The translations under genes and the position numbers were made by a program. DNA of 64,000 nt from Sphingomonas sp. Leaf34. Its GTDB lineage: Bacteria; Pseudomonadota; Alphaproteobacteria; Sphingomonadales; Sphingomonadaceae. The stretch covers positions 1 to 64,000 of the forward strand of contig NZ_LMLC01000001.1 of NCBI RefSeq assembly GCF_001421805.1, in the 5' to 3' direction. The notes under the pieces are model-generated. The model saw nothing but the letters and a program-made list of their open reading frames with translations. It made no database searches and was not told the origin of the DNA. Below are positions 8,399 through 18,960 of this stretch, in pieces (position 1 is the first letter of the stretch; each line of letters opens with the position of its first letter).

Positions 8399-8503
8399 GG
8401 CCCCTCTTGTTCGGTAGAAGACTGGCCAAAAGGGGCACGTGACGGTAGCTCTGCATTTCCAACCCCGTTTCGGCGCGGTTGGTGCAAAAAAGAGGGTCGC
8501 CGC

Positions 8504-8848
8504 ATGCAGTTCCTGAAAATCCTGTTCTGGTGCCTGTTGGCGTTCGTCGCCGCAGTGTTCACCATAAGCAATTGGAATGCCGTGCAGATCCAGCTGTGGG
8601 GCGGGCTTATCGCGGACGTGAACCTGCCGCTGCTGCTGCTCGTGACGTTTCTGATCGGGTTCGTGCCGACGATGCTCTATAGTCACGCCGTCCGGTGGCG
8701 GCTGCGGCAACGTCTCTCGACATGCGAGCGCGAGTTGCTGGAGCTGCGCACGCCACGACCCGAGCCGATGGCGATGCTTCCCGCTGAAACGCCGGTGACG
8801 ATCGCGCCGCTCGGTGCGCCGACCGCCGTACCACCGGGTGTCGCCTGA
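8504..8848 (+). CDS. LapA-domain small inner-membrane protein
   Basis: The 114-residue protein has two hydrophobic segments (about residues 3-22 and 40-62) separated by SNWNAVQIQLWG, the layout of the LapA/DUF1049 lipopolysaccharide-assembly domain, then a basic helix and a Pro/Ala-rich cytoplasmic tail. LapA-type proteins help set LPS synthesis levels in enterobacteria; here the function is by family only. ATG 8504 has AGAGGG upstream. Its TGA shares one base with the ATG of pyrF, so translation is likely coupled. Confidence 0.85.
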   Translation: MQFLKILFWCLLAFVAAVFTISNWNAVQIQLWGGLIADVNLPLLLLVTFLIGFVPTMLYSHAVRWRLRQRLSTCERELLELRTPRPEPMAMLPAETPVTIAPLGAPTAVPPGVA

Positions 8849-9522
8849 TGAGCAACCGTGTCTACGTCGCGCTCGACACGCCCGATCTCGCGCGCGCCAA
8901 GGCAATCGCCGCGCGCGTCCGTCATCATGTCGGCGGTATCAAGCTCGGGCTCGAATTCTTCGCCGCGCACGGCCAGCCCGGTGTCCATGCGATGGCCGAC
9001 CTCGGCCTGCCGATCTTTCTGGATCTCAAGCTGCACGACATTCCCAACACCGTGGCCAAGGCGGTGCAGGCACTCGGGACGCTGAACCCAGCGATCCTGA
9101 CGGTGCATGCGAGCGGCGGGCGGGCGATGCTCGAAGACGCCAAGGCAGCGGCACCGATCGGCACGAAGGTGATCGCGGTGACGATGCTGACCAGCCTCGA
9201 TGCGTCCGATCTCGCCGCGACCGGCGTTACCGGCGGCGCGCACGATCACGTCACGCGGCTCACCGAACTCGCGCGCGAGGCAGGCGTCGACGGGATCGTC
9301 TGTTCGGGCGCGGAAGTCGCCGCGGCCAAGGCGATCTGGCCAAAAGGGTTCTTCGTAGTGCCCGGCGTGCGCCTTCCCGACGGCCAGATCGGCGACCAGA
9401 AGCGCGTCGTCACGCCGCGCCAGGCACTCGACGCGGGGGCCTCGATCCTGGTGGTCGGCCGTCCGATCACGCAGGCCGAAGACCCTGACGCCGCCGCCCG
9501 CGCGATCGGCGCGACGCTGTAA
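8848..9522 (+). CDS. pyrF: Orotidine 5'-phosphate decarboxylase
   Basis: The 224-residue TIM-barrel enzyme converts OMP to UMP, the last step of de novo pyrimidine synthesis. Visible signatures are VALDTPD at the start, the catalytic D.K..D in FLDLKLHDIPNTV (about residues 56-68), LTVHASGG and the phosphate-binding VVGRPIT near the C-terminus. Its ATG overlaps the stop of the LapA-domain gene. It begins the pyrF-trpF-trpB-trpA-accD-folC run known in alphaproteobacteria. Confidence 0.96.
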   Translation: MSNRVYVALDTPDLARAKAIAARVRHHVGGIKLGLEFFAAHGQPGVHAMADLGLPIFLDLKLHDIPNTVAKAVQALGTLNPAILTVHASGGRAMLEDAKAAAPIGTKVIAVTMLTSLDASDLAATGVTGGAHDHVTRLTELAREAGVDGIVCSGAEVAAAKAIWPKGFFVVPGVRLPDGQIGDQKRVVTPRQALDAGASILVVGRPITQAEDPDAAARAIGATL

Positions 9523-9552
9523 AGGCAACCCCGCGCTAAGATCCTGTCGTGC

Positions 9553-9664
9553 CCGGGGAAGATGGCAGGCACACCCTGACGGAGGGGGCGGCAAGCGACG
9601 CATTCGTTGCGTGTCCCCCCCTCCGACGCCTCTTCGTTGCCACCTCCCCCTGGCGGGGGAGGAT
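9553..9664. repeat. Inverted pair of GC-rich palindromic repeats (family C)
   Basis: Right copy at about 9615-9664 has the core cacctccccctggcgggg preceded by a ccctccgacgcct arm; a diverged copy in the opposite orientation lies at about 9553-9591 (ends gacggagggggcgg). The same element recurs at 20876, 25664, 25743, 36186 and 36621. It lies between pyrF and trpF and fills most of the gap. Confidence 0.8.
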
Positions 9665-9696
9665 CGCTGGACCTCAAGGATTCGTTTAGGAATACC

Positions 9697-10332
9697 ATGA
9701 CCACCGCCAAGATCTGCGGCCTCTCCACCCCCGCCACGCTCAATGCCGCAATCCGGCACGGCGCGAGCCATGTCGGCTTCGTCTTCTTCCCCGCCTCGCC
9801 GCGGCACGTGACGTTCGCAAAGGCCGCGGAACTCGCCGCGCACGTGCCGGGTCACGTCGCCAAGGTCGGCGTGTTCGTCGATCCGGAGGACGAGATGCTC
9901 GAACAGGCGGTCGCATCAGCGACGCTCGACATCCTGCAACTTCACGAGGTGACGCCCGCGCGCGGAGCCGCGATCCGCGCGAAGTTCGGCATCGAGACCT
10001 GGGTCGCCGTGGCGGTGCGCACGCGCGGCGACCTCGACGCCGCGCACGGCTTTGCCGGGATCGCCGACCGCATTCTTTACGATGCCAAGACGCCCGACTC
10101 GGCCGCACTGCCCGGCGGCATGGGGCTACGGTTTGACTGGGATCTGCTCGACGGGTTCCGGCACCCCCTCCCCTGGGCGCTGTCGGGCGGGCTCGATCCG
10201 GCGAACGTCGCGGAAGCGATCCGGCGCACCGGCGCGGCGTTGGTCGACGTGTCCTCGGGCGTCGAAAGCGCGCCCGGCACCAAGGACGAAACCAAGATCG
10301 CGGCGTTCCTGAAGGCTGTCGCCACGCGCTAG
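9697..10332 (+). CDS. trpF: Phosphoribosylanthranilate isomerase
   Basis: The 211-residue (beta/alpha)8 enzyme carries out the third dedicated step of tryptophan synthesis. Motifs are AKICGLSTP with the catalytic Cys near the N-terminus, [13 protein letters not shown], and the C-terminal phosphate-binding [10 protein letters not shown] with the catalytic Asp. ATG 9697, preceded by AGGA, is chosen over an upstream start at 9607 that would translate the palindromic repeat. trpB follows after a 160-base gap filled by repeats. Confidence 0.95.
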   Translation: MTTAKICGLSTPATLNAAIRHGASHVGFVFFPASPRHVTFAKAAELAAHVPGHVAKVGVFVDPEDEMLEQAVASATLDILQLHEVTPARGAAIRAKFGIETWVAVAVRTRGDLDAAHGFAGIADRILYDAKTPDSAALPGGMGLRFDWDLLDGFRHPLPWALSGGLDPANVAEAIRRTGAALVDVSSGVESAPGTKDETKIAAFLKAVATR

Positions 10333-10335
10333 CAC

Positions 10336-10437
10336 CACCCCGGCGAAGGCCGGGGCCCAATTGGGAGACGCCTGTGACAGGCCCTTCCCTCCGTCACCAA
10401 AACCTTCCCACTTAGGCCCCGGCCTTCGCCGGGGGGT
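10336..10437. repeat. Inverted pair of palindromic repeats between trpF and trpB (family B)
   Basis: A left copy (10336-10366, core ccccggcgaaggccgggg then cccaattggg) and a right copy (10404-10437, core ggccccggccttcgccgggg) face each other, with a small gcctgtgacaggc hairpin between. A second pair of the same family occurs inside the efflux operon at 57358-57463. It may act as a transcript-stabilising or attenuating structure within the trp operon. Confidence 0.85.
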
Positions 10438-10492
10438 AGGTATCGGAAACCGAAGGGGTGACAGCGATTTCGGAAGTGCTAAACGCCCAGTC

Positions 10493-11742
<1,250 letters not shown>

Positions 11743-11746
<4 letters not shown>

Positions 11747-12555
11747 GCCGCCTCGCCGCCACCTTCGCCCGCACCGCCGCGCAAGGCCGCGCCGCGCTCG
11801 TCGCGTTCGTCACCGCGGGTGATCCCTCGACCGCCGCCACCGGCCCGATCCTCGACGCGCTCGTCGCGGGCGGGGCGGATGCGATCGAGCTCGGTATGCC
11901 GTTCACCGATCCGATGGCCGACGGCCCCGCGATCCAGGCCGCCAACATCCGCAGCCTCGCACAGGGGACACGCACCGCCGACATCCTCGCGATCGCCACC
12001 GCGTTCCGCGCGCGGCATCCGGACACGCCGCTGGTGCTGATGGGCTATGGCAACCCGATGCTCCGCCGCGGCGCGGACTGGTTCGCGCAGGCCGCCGCCG
12101 CCGCTGGAGTCGACGGCGTGATCTGCGTCGACGTGCCCCCCGAGGAGGACGATGCGCTCGGGCCGCAGTTGCGCGCCGCGGGGATCGACCTGATCCGCCT
12201 CGCCACGCCGACGACCGATGCCGCGCGCTTGCCGACCGTGCTCGATGGCGCGAGCGGGTTCCTCTATTACGTCTCGGTCGCCGGGATCACCGGGCTGCAA
12301 CAGGCGCAGCAGGGCTCGATCGAGGACGCCGTTGCGCGGCTCAAGGCGCAGACCGACATCCCGGTCGCGGTCGGCTTCGGCATCCGCACGCCCGAACAGG
12401 CCGCCAACGTCGCGCGCGTCGCCGACGGCGTCGTGGTCGGATCGGCGATCGTCGAACTGGTCGCACAACACGGCGTCGCTGCGGCCGAACCCGTCCGCGC
12501 CTATATCACGTCTCTCGCCGACGCCGTCGCGTCCGCACGGAAGGTTCCCGCATGA
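11743..12555 (+). CDS. trpA: Tryptophan synthase alpha subunit (TTG start)
   Basis: The 270-residue TIM barrel cleaves indole-3-glycerol phosphate and channels indole to TrpB. The catalytic Glu and Asp are in [27 protein letters not shown] and [13 protein letters not shown] form the loop and phosphate site. No ATG or GTG lies at the expected place; TTG at 11743, which overlaps the trpB TGA (TTGA), gives the family N-terminus SRLAATFA. It overlaps accD by four bases, so trpB-trpA-accD are translationally coupled. Confidence 0.95.
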
Positions 12556-13403
12556 GCTGGCTCAACAGCGTCCGCAACGTCCTGCCCTTCGTCGCGAAGC
12601 GCGAGACGCCCGAGAATCTCTGGCACAAGTGCAAGGGCTGCGGGCAGATGGTCTTCACCAAGGAGCTCGAGGACAATCTCTACGTCTGCCCGAAATGCGA
12701 TCATCACGACCGCATCGGGCCGAAGGTCCGCTTCGCGCAGCTGTTCGACGAGGGTAGCTGCAGCGAACTCCCCGCGCCGAAAGTGCCCGAGGATCCGCTC
12801 AAGTTCCGCGACCAGAAGCGCTACACCGATCGCCTCAAGGCGGCGCGGACCGACAACAGCGAGCAGGATGCGCTGGTCAACGCCCGCGGCGCGATCGACG
12901 GCCACCGCGTCGTCGTCGGCGTGCAGGATTTCGGCTTCATGGGCGGCTCGATGGGGCTCGCGGTCGGCGAAGCGTTCGTGCGCGGCGTCGAGGCGGCGAT
13001 CGAGGACCGCGTGCCCTACGTGATCTTCACCGCGAGCGGCGGCGCGCGCATGCAGGAGGGCATTCTCAGCCTGATGCAGATGCCGCGCAGCACGGTGGCG
13101 ATCCAGATGCTCCACGATGCGGGTCTGCCCTACATCGTCGTGCTGACTGATCCGACCTCGGGCGGCGTGATGGCGGCCTATGCGATGCTCGGCGACGTGC
13201 AGATCGCCGAGCCCAAGGCGACGCTCGCGTTCACCGGCCGCCGCGTTATCGAGAGCACGATCCGCGAGAAGCTGCCCGAGGATTTCCAGACGTCGGAATA
13301 TTATCTCGAGCACGGGATGATCGACATGGTCGTCCACCGGAAGGACCTGCGCGAGCAGCTCGGCACCGTCATCGGCTATCTGAGCGCACGCGAAGCGGCG
13401 TAA
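12552..13403 (+). CDS. accD: Acetyl-CoA carboxylase carboxyltransferase beta subunit
   Basis: The 283-residue subunit transfers carboxyl from biotin to acetyl-CoA in fatty-acid synthesis, with AccA as partner. The N-terminal zinc ribbon is visible (Cys27, Cys30, Cys46, Cys49) and the carboxyltransferase core has GGARMQEG and [17 protein letters not shown] overlaps the trpA stop in ATGA. Confidence 0.97.
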   Translation: MSWLNSVRNVLPFVAKRETPENLWHKCKGCGQMVFTKELEDNLYVCPKCDHHDRIGPKVRFAQLFDEGSCSELPAPKVPEDPLKFRDQKRYTDRLKAARTDNSEQDALVNARGAIDGHRVVVGVQDFGFMGGSMGLAVGEAFVRGVEAAIEDRVPYVIFTASGGARMQEGILSLMQMPRSTVAIQMLHDAGLPYIVVLTDPTSGGVMAAYAMLGDVQIAEPKATLAFTGRRVIESTIREKLPEDFQTSEYYLEHGMIDMVVHRKDLREQLGTVIGYLSAREAA

Positions 13404-13408
13404 CCTAC

Positions 13409-13511
13409 TCCCTCTCCCCTCCGGGGAGAGGGTCGGGGTTGAGGGGCAGCCCGGTCATGCTGCGTCCGCAACAGCCCCTCACCCCAGCCCTCTCCCCGGA
13501 GGGGAGAGGGA
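13409..13511. repeat. Inverted pair of palindromic repeats between accD and folC (family E)
   Basis: Two arms of about 39 bases (13409-13448 and 13474-13511), each containing a ctcccctccggggag palindrome, are inverted relative to each other around a 25-base spacer. The right arm ends seven bases before the folC ATG and supplies its GGGAGC ribosome-binding region. Confidence 0.85.
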
Positions 13512-13517
13512 GCTAGA

Positions 13518-14837
13518 ATGCCCGACCACGCCGTTTCGTCATCGCCCGTCGTACAGGCCCAGCTAGACCGGCTGACCATGCTGTCGCCCGGCGCTGACAT
13601 CCTCGGCCTCGAGCGCATCACTGCGCTCCTGAGCCGCCTCGGCGATCCGCATCTGTCGCTCCCGCCGGTGTTCCACGTCGCGGGGACGAACGGCAAGGGC
13701 TCGACCTGCGCGTTCCTGCGCGCCGCGATCGAGGCCGCCGGGCACAGTGTCCATGTCTATTCGAGCCCGCACCTCGTCCGCTTCAACGAACGCATCCGCC
13801 TCGCCGGATCGCTGATCGAGGACGACTTGCTCGCCGCCTTGCTCGAAGAAGTGCTCGACCACGCAGCCGACCTGCAAGCCAGCTTCTTCGAGGTCACCAC
13901 CGCCGCCGCGTTCCTCGCCTTCGCGCGCACGCCCGCCGCCGCGACGATCGTCGAGGTCGGCCTCGGCGGGCGTCTCGATGCGACCAACGTCATCCCCAAC
14001 CCGGTCGTGACCGGGATCGCCGCGCTGGGCATCGACCACCAGGCGTTCCTCGGCGACACGCTGCTGGACATCGCCGGCGAGAAGGCGGGGATCGCCAAGC
14101 CTGGCGTGCCGCTTGTCACGATGGATTACCCAAAGCCGTTGCGCGCGAAGATCGCCGCGGTCGCCGCGGCGGCCGGCGCGCCCGTCGTTGCGCGCGGCGC
14201 GGCATGGACGAGCGAGACCGCGCGGTCGACGATGCGCTATGCGGACCAGGGTTTCTCGCTCGTTAGCAACCGCCCCCGGCTGGTCGGCGCGCACCAGTCG
14301 CGCAACCTCGCGCTGGCGATCGCGCTGCTGCGGCATCAGGGCGCGTTACACATCCCCGAAGCCGCGATGCGCGCCGCCGCCGACTGGGCGCACTGGCCGG
14401 CGCGGATGCAACGCCTGTCCGACGGACCGCTGCTTGCGCGGCTGCCGGGTGGCAGCGAGCTCTGGCTGGACGGCGCGCACAATCCCAACGCCGCGCAACC
14501 CGTCGCGCGCGCGCTGCGGACGCTGGCAAAGCGGCGCCCGGTGACGCTGGTCCTGGGGATGCTCGCCAACAAGGACGCCGAGGCGGTGATCCGGATCATC
14601 TCGCCCTCGATCGGGCACGTCATCGCGATCCCGGTGCCGGGCCATGCGCACCATGCACCTGAGGCGCTCGCCGCAATTGCGCGGACCTGCGGGGCGACCG
14701 CAGACACCGCACCCTCCCCGGCCGATGCGCTCGACCGGATCGCGGCCGGAAGCGACCAGCCCAATCTGGTGCTTATCGCGGGCTCGCTCTACCTCGCCGG
14801 TGAAGTGCTCGCCGCGAACGACCAGCCACCGGACTGA
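13518..14837 (+). CDS. folC: Bifunctional folylpolyglutamate synthase/dihydrofolate synthase
   Basis: The 439-residue Mur-ligase-like enzyme adds glutamate to dihydropteroate and folates. The ATP-binding P-loop is FHVAGTNGKGST (about residues 54-65), followed by SSPHLVRFNERI, the omega-loop region VEVGLGGRLDATN, GIDHQAFLG and GEKAGIAK, and the C-terminal LDGAHNPNA. ATG 13518 is the first in-frame start after the repeat. It ends the trp/acc/fol run. Confidence 0.96.
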   Translation: MPDHAVSSSPVVQAQLDRLTMLSPGADILGLERITALLSRLGDPHLSLPPVFHVAGTNGKGSTCAFLRAAIEAAGHSVHVYSSPHLVRFNERIRLAGSLIEDDLLAALLEEVLDHAADLQASFFEVTTAAAFLAFARTPAAATIVEVGLGGRLDATNVIPNPVVTGIAALGIDHQAFLGDTLLDIAGEKAGIAKPGVPLVTMDYPKPLRAKIAAVAAAAGAPVVARGAAWTSETARSTMRYADQGFSLVSNRPRLVGAHQSRNLALAIALLRHQGALHIPEAAMRAAADWAHWPARMQRLSDGPLLARLPGGSELWLDGAHNPNAAQPVARALRTLAKRRPVTLVLGMLANKDAEAVIRIISPSIGHVIAIPVPGHAHHAPEALAAIARTCGATADTAPSPADALDRIAAGSDQPNLVLIAGSLYLAGEVLAANDQPPD

Positions 14838-14905
14838 ATTCTTATTGCTATTGACTATCAATAACTGACCGGCGAGTTTGTGGGCACCACCACGGAGTCG
14901 CGTGA

Positions 14906-15370
14906 ATGACCGATACTCGCCCTAGTTCGACGCCTAGCTCGGCCCATGCGCTCGCCAGCGCGACGACGCTGTTGCCGCATCCACTCCCGCCTTGCGAAAA
15001 CGCGCGAATCGCACTGTTCGCGATGCGACGCATGGGGGCGAACGGCCTTGCCGATGCGCGCGCGGCGCACACGATGTTTACCGCATTCGGGCAGAGCTTC
15101 CGCCGCCCATTGGTGCTGTTGCGCGCCTTGATGGCGGACCTTGCGGCCACATCGGCAGGGACGATCGCGATCGCGCCCTGCTGCTGCGCCCGGATAACGC
15201 CCGCGGAGTCGGCGATGCTGTCGATCCTTGCGCGCGTCGAAACCGCGCCCGAGACCGCACGCTATCTGATGGTCGACCTGCTCGGCGTCCGCCGGGTCGA
15301 CGGCGTCCTCGCCAGCGCCGCAGCACTCGCTGCCGCGTTTGCCGACGAAGGACGACCGGTCACGATGTAG
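14906..15370 (+). CDS. Conserved-looking hypothetical protein (154 aa)
   Basis: The product is Ala-rich and helical with a cysteine cluster APCCCAR near residue 95 and no signal peptide or confident membrane segment. I do not recognise a characterised family, although similar proteins next to folC occur in sphingomonad-type genomes as far as I recall. ATG 14906 has GGAG about 8 bases upstream. Its TAG directly abuts the stop of the convergent AmpG-like gene, with no intergenic base. The cysteine cluster could bind a metal. Confidence 0.65.
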   Translation: MTDTRPSSTPSSAHALASATTLLPHPLPPCENARIALFAMRRMGANGLADARAAHTMFTAFGQSFRRPLVLLRALMADLAATSAGTIAIAPCCCARITPAESAMLSILARVETAPETARYLMVDLLGVRRVDGVLASAAALAAAFADEGRPVTM

Positions 15371-16705
15371 TTACGCGGTTTCCTCCGCCCTCGCCCGGCG
15401 GACGCTCTCGACGACGAACCCCTGCCGCCACAATATCCACAGCAAGATCAGGCCAGGCAGCGCGACGACCATCGTCAGCATCCAGAACCCCGGCCACCCG
15501 AGTGCGGTGGCCGCATAGCCGGCCGGCGCCGCCAGCCAGGTCCGGCCGACCGCAGCGAACGACGACAGCAGTGCAAACTGGGTCGCGGTGTAGGCGAGGT
15601 TCGACAGGCCCGACAGGTACGTCACGAACACGGTCAGGCCGATCCCGCTGGTGACCTGCTCGGTCGCCACCGCGATCGTCAGCCAGGTGTTTGAATGGCC
15701 ATGCCAGGCGAGGATCACGAAGGTGAAGTTGCTCAGCATCATCAGCACGCCCGACACGAACAGCGCGCGACCGAGACCGAGCCAGGCCATGAACGGTGCA
15801 CCAAGCGCGGTACCGACGATCAGCCCCCAAAACCCGACGAGCTTGTTGATCGCGATGAATTCGGTGTCGCTGAACCCGAGCTCGACGATCATCGGGTTGA
15901 GCATCCCCTGCCCCATCGCGTCGCCGAGCTTGTAGATCAGCACGAACAGCAGGATCAGCACCGCTCCACGCCGCTGGAAGAACTCGCGGAACGGGCCGAT
16001 GATCGTGTCCTCGAGCCAGCGTCCGCCGGTCTCGTACGGTTGCTTGGCCAGGACGCGGTCGTGCAGGCCGCGCCCCGCCCACAGCGCGGCGAGCGCGCCG
16101 GGAATGACGCAAAACGCGGTCAGGCCGTAGCCCAGCGCCCAGCCGAGTCCGAGGCCTTCGAATGAGGCGATCGCGATCGTTCCGACGCCTGCGGCGAGGT
16201 TGCCGAGGCGGTAGCCGAACTGGTTGTTCGCGGTGCCGTGCGGGAGTTCGTCTTCGGGCAGGATCTCGATCCGATACGCGTCGATGACGATATCCTGCGT
16301 CGCGCCGAGGAACGCGGTGACGATCGCCCAGAAGGCGAACACGCCGAGATGCTCCTGCGGCGCGCTGAACCCGAGCATCCAGACCGATCCGAACAGCAAC
16401 GCCTGGACGACGAACAGCCAGGCGCGGCGCTGCCCGACCCAACGGGTCAGCACGGGAATCTCGAATCTGTCGATGAACGGCGCCCACAGGAATTTGAGCG
16501 TGTACGGCGTGGTGAGCCCGATCGCGAAGCCGATCGTCTTCTTGTCGATGCCGACCTTCGACAGCCAATAGCCCATCGTACCGAGCAGCAGGGCGAGCGG
16601 GAAACCGCTCGATATGCCGAGCAGCAAGGCCGCGATCGGTCTCGGCCGAAGATAGGGCGCGAGGGTGGCAAGAACGGAACGGCGCGCGACGGTATCAGTG
16701 GACAT
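15371..16705 (-). CDS. AmpG-like MFS permease
   Basis: The 444-residue polytopic protein has about 12-14 hydrophobic helices and AmpG-family motifs: ISSGFPLALLLGTMGYWL at the first helix, APFIDRF, and GATQDIVIDAYRIEIL. AmpG imports 1,6-anhydro-muropeptides for peptidoglycan recycling; relatives also carry other substrates. ATG 16705 is preferred over an upstream start at 16756 because it puts the first helix near the N-terminus. Confidence 0.88.
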   Translation of the reverse strand: MSTDTVARRSVLATLAPYLRPRPIAALLLGISSGFPLALLLGTMGYWLSKVGIDKKTIGFAIGLTTPYTLKFLWAPFIDRFEIPVLTRWVGQRRAWLFVVQALLFGSVWMLGFSAPQEHLGVFAFWAIVTAFLGATQDIVIDAYRIEILPEDELPHGTANNQFGYRLGNLAAGVGTIAIASFEGLGLGWALGYGLTAFCVIPGALAALWAGRGLHDRVLAKQPYETGGRWLEDTIIGPFREFFQRRGAVLILLFVLIYKLGDAMGQGMLNPMIVELGFSDTEFIAINKLVGFWGLIVGTALGAPFMAWLGLGRALFVSGVLMMLSNFTFVILAWHGHSNTWLTIAVATEQVTSGIGLTVFVTYLSGLSNLAYTATQFALLSSFAAVGRTWLAAPAGYAATALGWPGFWMLTMVVALPGLILLWILWRQGFVVESVRRARAEETA

Positions 16706-16798
16706 GCGCCGACAATAGCGCGCTGTCCGGGCTAGGGAAGCCGTAAGCCTCGCCAAACGGTCAACCGCCCGCCGCCCGCGGTCCCGGCGGTTGCCAGG

Positions 16799-17248
16799 CT
16801 AGGCCAGCGTCTCGAACAGTCGGAACCCGGGCGGCAGGCGCTTTGGCACCACGCCGCCGATCCGCGCGTCGATGACCGCGATCGCACCGATCAGGTCGCG
16901 CGGCGCATAGGGCTTGGCCAGGCAACCGGTTGCGAGCACCATCGCCTCGTCGGGAAAATTGCCGGTCACGAACATCACGGGCACGCCGCGCGCCTGCGCC
17001 GCACGCGCCACGTCGAGACCCGAGCCGTCGGCGAGATGGACATCGACCAGCACGAGGTCGATCTCGGCCTTGCCCTCCGTATCGTTGCTGTTGGCGATGA
17101 TCGCCAGCGCGTCGGCGACGCGGTCGACCGTCGCGACGATCGTGTAGGCGGCATCGGTCAGGAAATGTTCGTTGTCGAAGGCGATCAGCGGCTCGTCCTC
17201 GACCAGCAGGAGGCGCACGATGTTTCGTTTCTTCTTTCCGAACAACAT
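16799..17248 (-). CDS. Stand-alone response-regulator receiver protein
   Basis: The 149-residue protein consists of one CheY-like receiver domain: acidic pocket LVEDEPLIAF, phospho-acceptor Asp in LVLVDVHLADGSGLD, Thr in VMFVTGN and Lys in CLAKPYAP. No output domain follows. The start MLFGKKKRN at 17248 is used; the frame is open further upstream without support. No kinase is adjacent, so its partner is unknown. Its promoter region is divergent from the pseudouridine synthase. Confidence 0.88.
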   Translation of the reverse strand: MLFGKKKRNIVRLLLVEDEPLIAFDNEHFLTDAAYTIVATVDRVADALAIIANSNDTEGKAEIDLVLVDVHLADGSGLDVARAAQARGVPVMFVTGNFPDEAMVLATGCLAKPYAPRDLIGAIAVIDARIGGVVPKRLPPGFRLFETLA

Positions 17249-17367
17249 GATCGTCGAAACCCCAGAGCGCGGCGAACGGTCGTTACGCTTGTGGGTTCTA
17301 ACGCACCGCAGCACGAACGGTCGCAAATATTTCGCGCTCGCGGCCGATCCATAGTATCAGCCGCGCC

Positions 17368-18960
17368 ATGACGACTTCAAAAGACGATAACCCGACTGCC
17401 AGCCCGTCGAACGACGCGCCTGCAACCCCCGCCAATCCGGTAAAAGGCGACCGTATCGCCAAGCTGCTCGCCCGCGCAGGGATCGCCTCGCGCCGCGATA
17501 TCGAGCGGATGATCGCCGAGGGCCGCGTCGCGCTGAACGGCTCGACGCTCGATACGCCCGCGACGATCCTGCGCAATCTTGCCGGCGTGACGGTCGACGG
17601 CGATCCCGTCGAGGCGCCCAGCGCGGCGCGGCTGTTCCTGTATCACAAGCCGACCGGACTACTCGTCACCGAGCGCGATCCTGCCGGGCGCACGACGATC
17701 TATGATCGCCTGCCGCAGGATCTGCCGCGGCTGGTGCCGGTCGGTCGCCTCGATCTCAACACCGAGGGGCTGTTGCTGATGACCACCGATGGTGGGCTCA
17801 AACGCCAGCTCGAACTGCCCGCGACGGGTGTCGAGCGCGCCTATCGCGCGCGCGCTTACGGCAACATCACGCAGCCGCAGCTCGAGGAACTGATCGAGGG
17901 GATAGAGATCGAGGGCGTGCGCTATGGCTCGATCAACGCCAATATCGAGCGTCGGACCGGTGCCAATGTGTGGATCGAGATGATCCTGACCGAGGGCAAG
18001 AACCGCGAAGTCCGCCGCGTGCTCGAGCATCTGGGCTTGCAGGTCTCGCGACTGATCCGGACGCGCTACGGCCCGTTCGTGCTCGGCGATCTGCCGCCCG
18101 GCCAGATCGGCGAAGTGCTCCAGCACGATGTCGTCGCGTTCCAGAAGGAGCTGGCGAAGGGGCGGCCCGAGGGTCCGGGCGCGCGCGCCAATATCGGGAT
18201 CAGCGCGAGTGCCGGCGCGGGGGCCGGGATCGGTGCGCGGTCGAACCAGCGCGGGAGCAACGCCCCTCGTCCTGCATCGACGGGGCATTCCGCGTCGACG
18301 GGGCGGCCGGCATTCGGCGCGCGGCCGGCGCCCGGTGGCGCGCGTACACCTGCCCGCACCCCGTATAGCGCACCTGCGAGTTCGGGTTTCGCCAGCACCA
18401 GCGCGCCGACCGAGCGCCCGTCGCGGCCAGCACGGCCCGAGCGGATCCGCCCGACCGCGGCGATGCAGCGCGGCGACGTCAACGATCCCTGGGCGCGGCC
18501 CGATGCGCGCAACGCCGCTCGGCCGACGGGGACGCATCACGCCCGACCAACCAGCGGCGAGACGTCCAAGCCCTATGCGCGCCAGGAGCGGGCGGATCGC
18601 GGCGAGGAGCTGAGCACCAGCCCGAAGATCAAGCATTTCCGCGCCGCCAAGCCGCCGCGCGACCGTGCCGCGCCATCGCGGGTCGGCGCTGGCGGAACCG
18701 TGACGCCGCGCCGCGGCGATACGCCGCAGCGCCAGGAACAGCCGCGCGGCTTCCGCCCGCAGGCCGACGATTCGCGCGGCCGCAGTTCGCTCGACAAGCG
18801 CGCCGCGCGTAGTGCCGCCGGGCGTCCCGGCGCGGAGCCGCGGCCAATGCGCGATGCGCCGGCGCGACCTGAGCGGGGGAGTCGTCCCACCGCACCCGGC
18901 AAGGGTCCGTCGGGAGGCCGCGGTCACCCGCCCCGTGCACCACGGGGAGGGAAACGCTGA
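17368..18960 (+). CDS. RluB-type 23S rRNA pseudouridine synthase with long disordered basic tail
   Basis: Residues 27-75 form an S4 RNA-binding domain (LLARAGIASRRDIERMIAEGRVALNG) and residues 85-270 the RsuA/RluB catalytic domain, with catalytic Asp129 in VGRLDLNTEGLLLMTTDG and the basic motif EGKNREVRRVLEHLG. It should modify uridine in the 23S peptidyl-transferase region. The last 260 residues are low complexity, rich in Ala, Arg, Gly and Pro, and probably disordered RNA-binding sequence. The typical enzyme is near 290 residues. Its stop shares one base with the rsmD ATG (TGATG). Confidence 0.93.
   Translation: MTTSKDDNPTASPSNDAPATPANPVKGDRIAKLLARAGIASRRDIERMIAEGRVALNGSTLDTPATILRNLAGVTVDGDPVEAPSAARLFLYHKPTGLLVTERDPAGRTTIYDRLPQDLPRLVPVGRLDLNTEGLLLMTTDGGLKRQLELPATGVERAYRARAYGNITQPQLEELIEGIEIEGVRYGSINANIERRTGANVWIEMILTEGKNREVRRVLEHLGLQVSRLIRTRYGPFVLGDLPPGQIGEVLQHDVVAFQKELAKGRPEGPGARANIGISASAGAGAGIGARSNQRGSNAPRPASTGHSASTGRPAFGARPAPGGARTPARTPYSAPASSGFASTSAPTERPSRPARPERIRPTAAMQRGDVNDPWARPDARNAARPTGTHHARPTSGETSKPYARQERADRGEELSTSPKIKHFRAAKPPRDRAAPSRVGAGGTVTPRRGDTPQRQEQPRGFRPQADDSRGRSSLDKRAARSAAGRPGAEPRPMRDAPARPERGSRPTAPGKGPSGGRGHPPRAPRGGKR

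Noticed and set aside
13376..13696. Minus-strand frame across the accD-folC gap
   Set aside because: It consists of repeat sequence and folC antisense with no recognisable protein.
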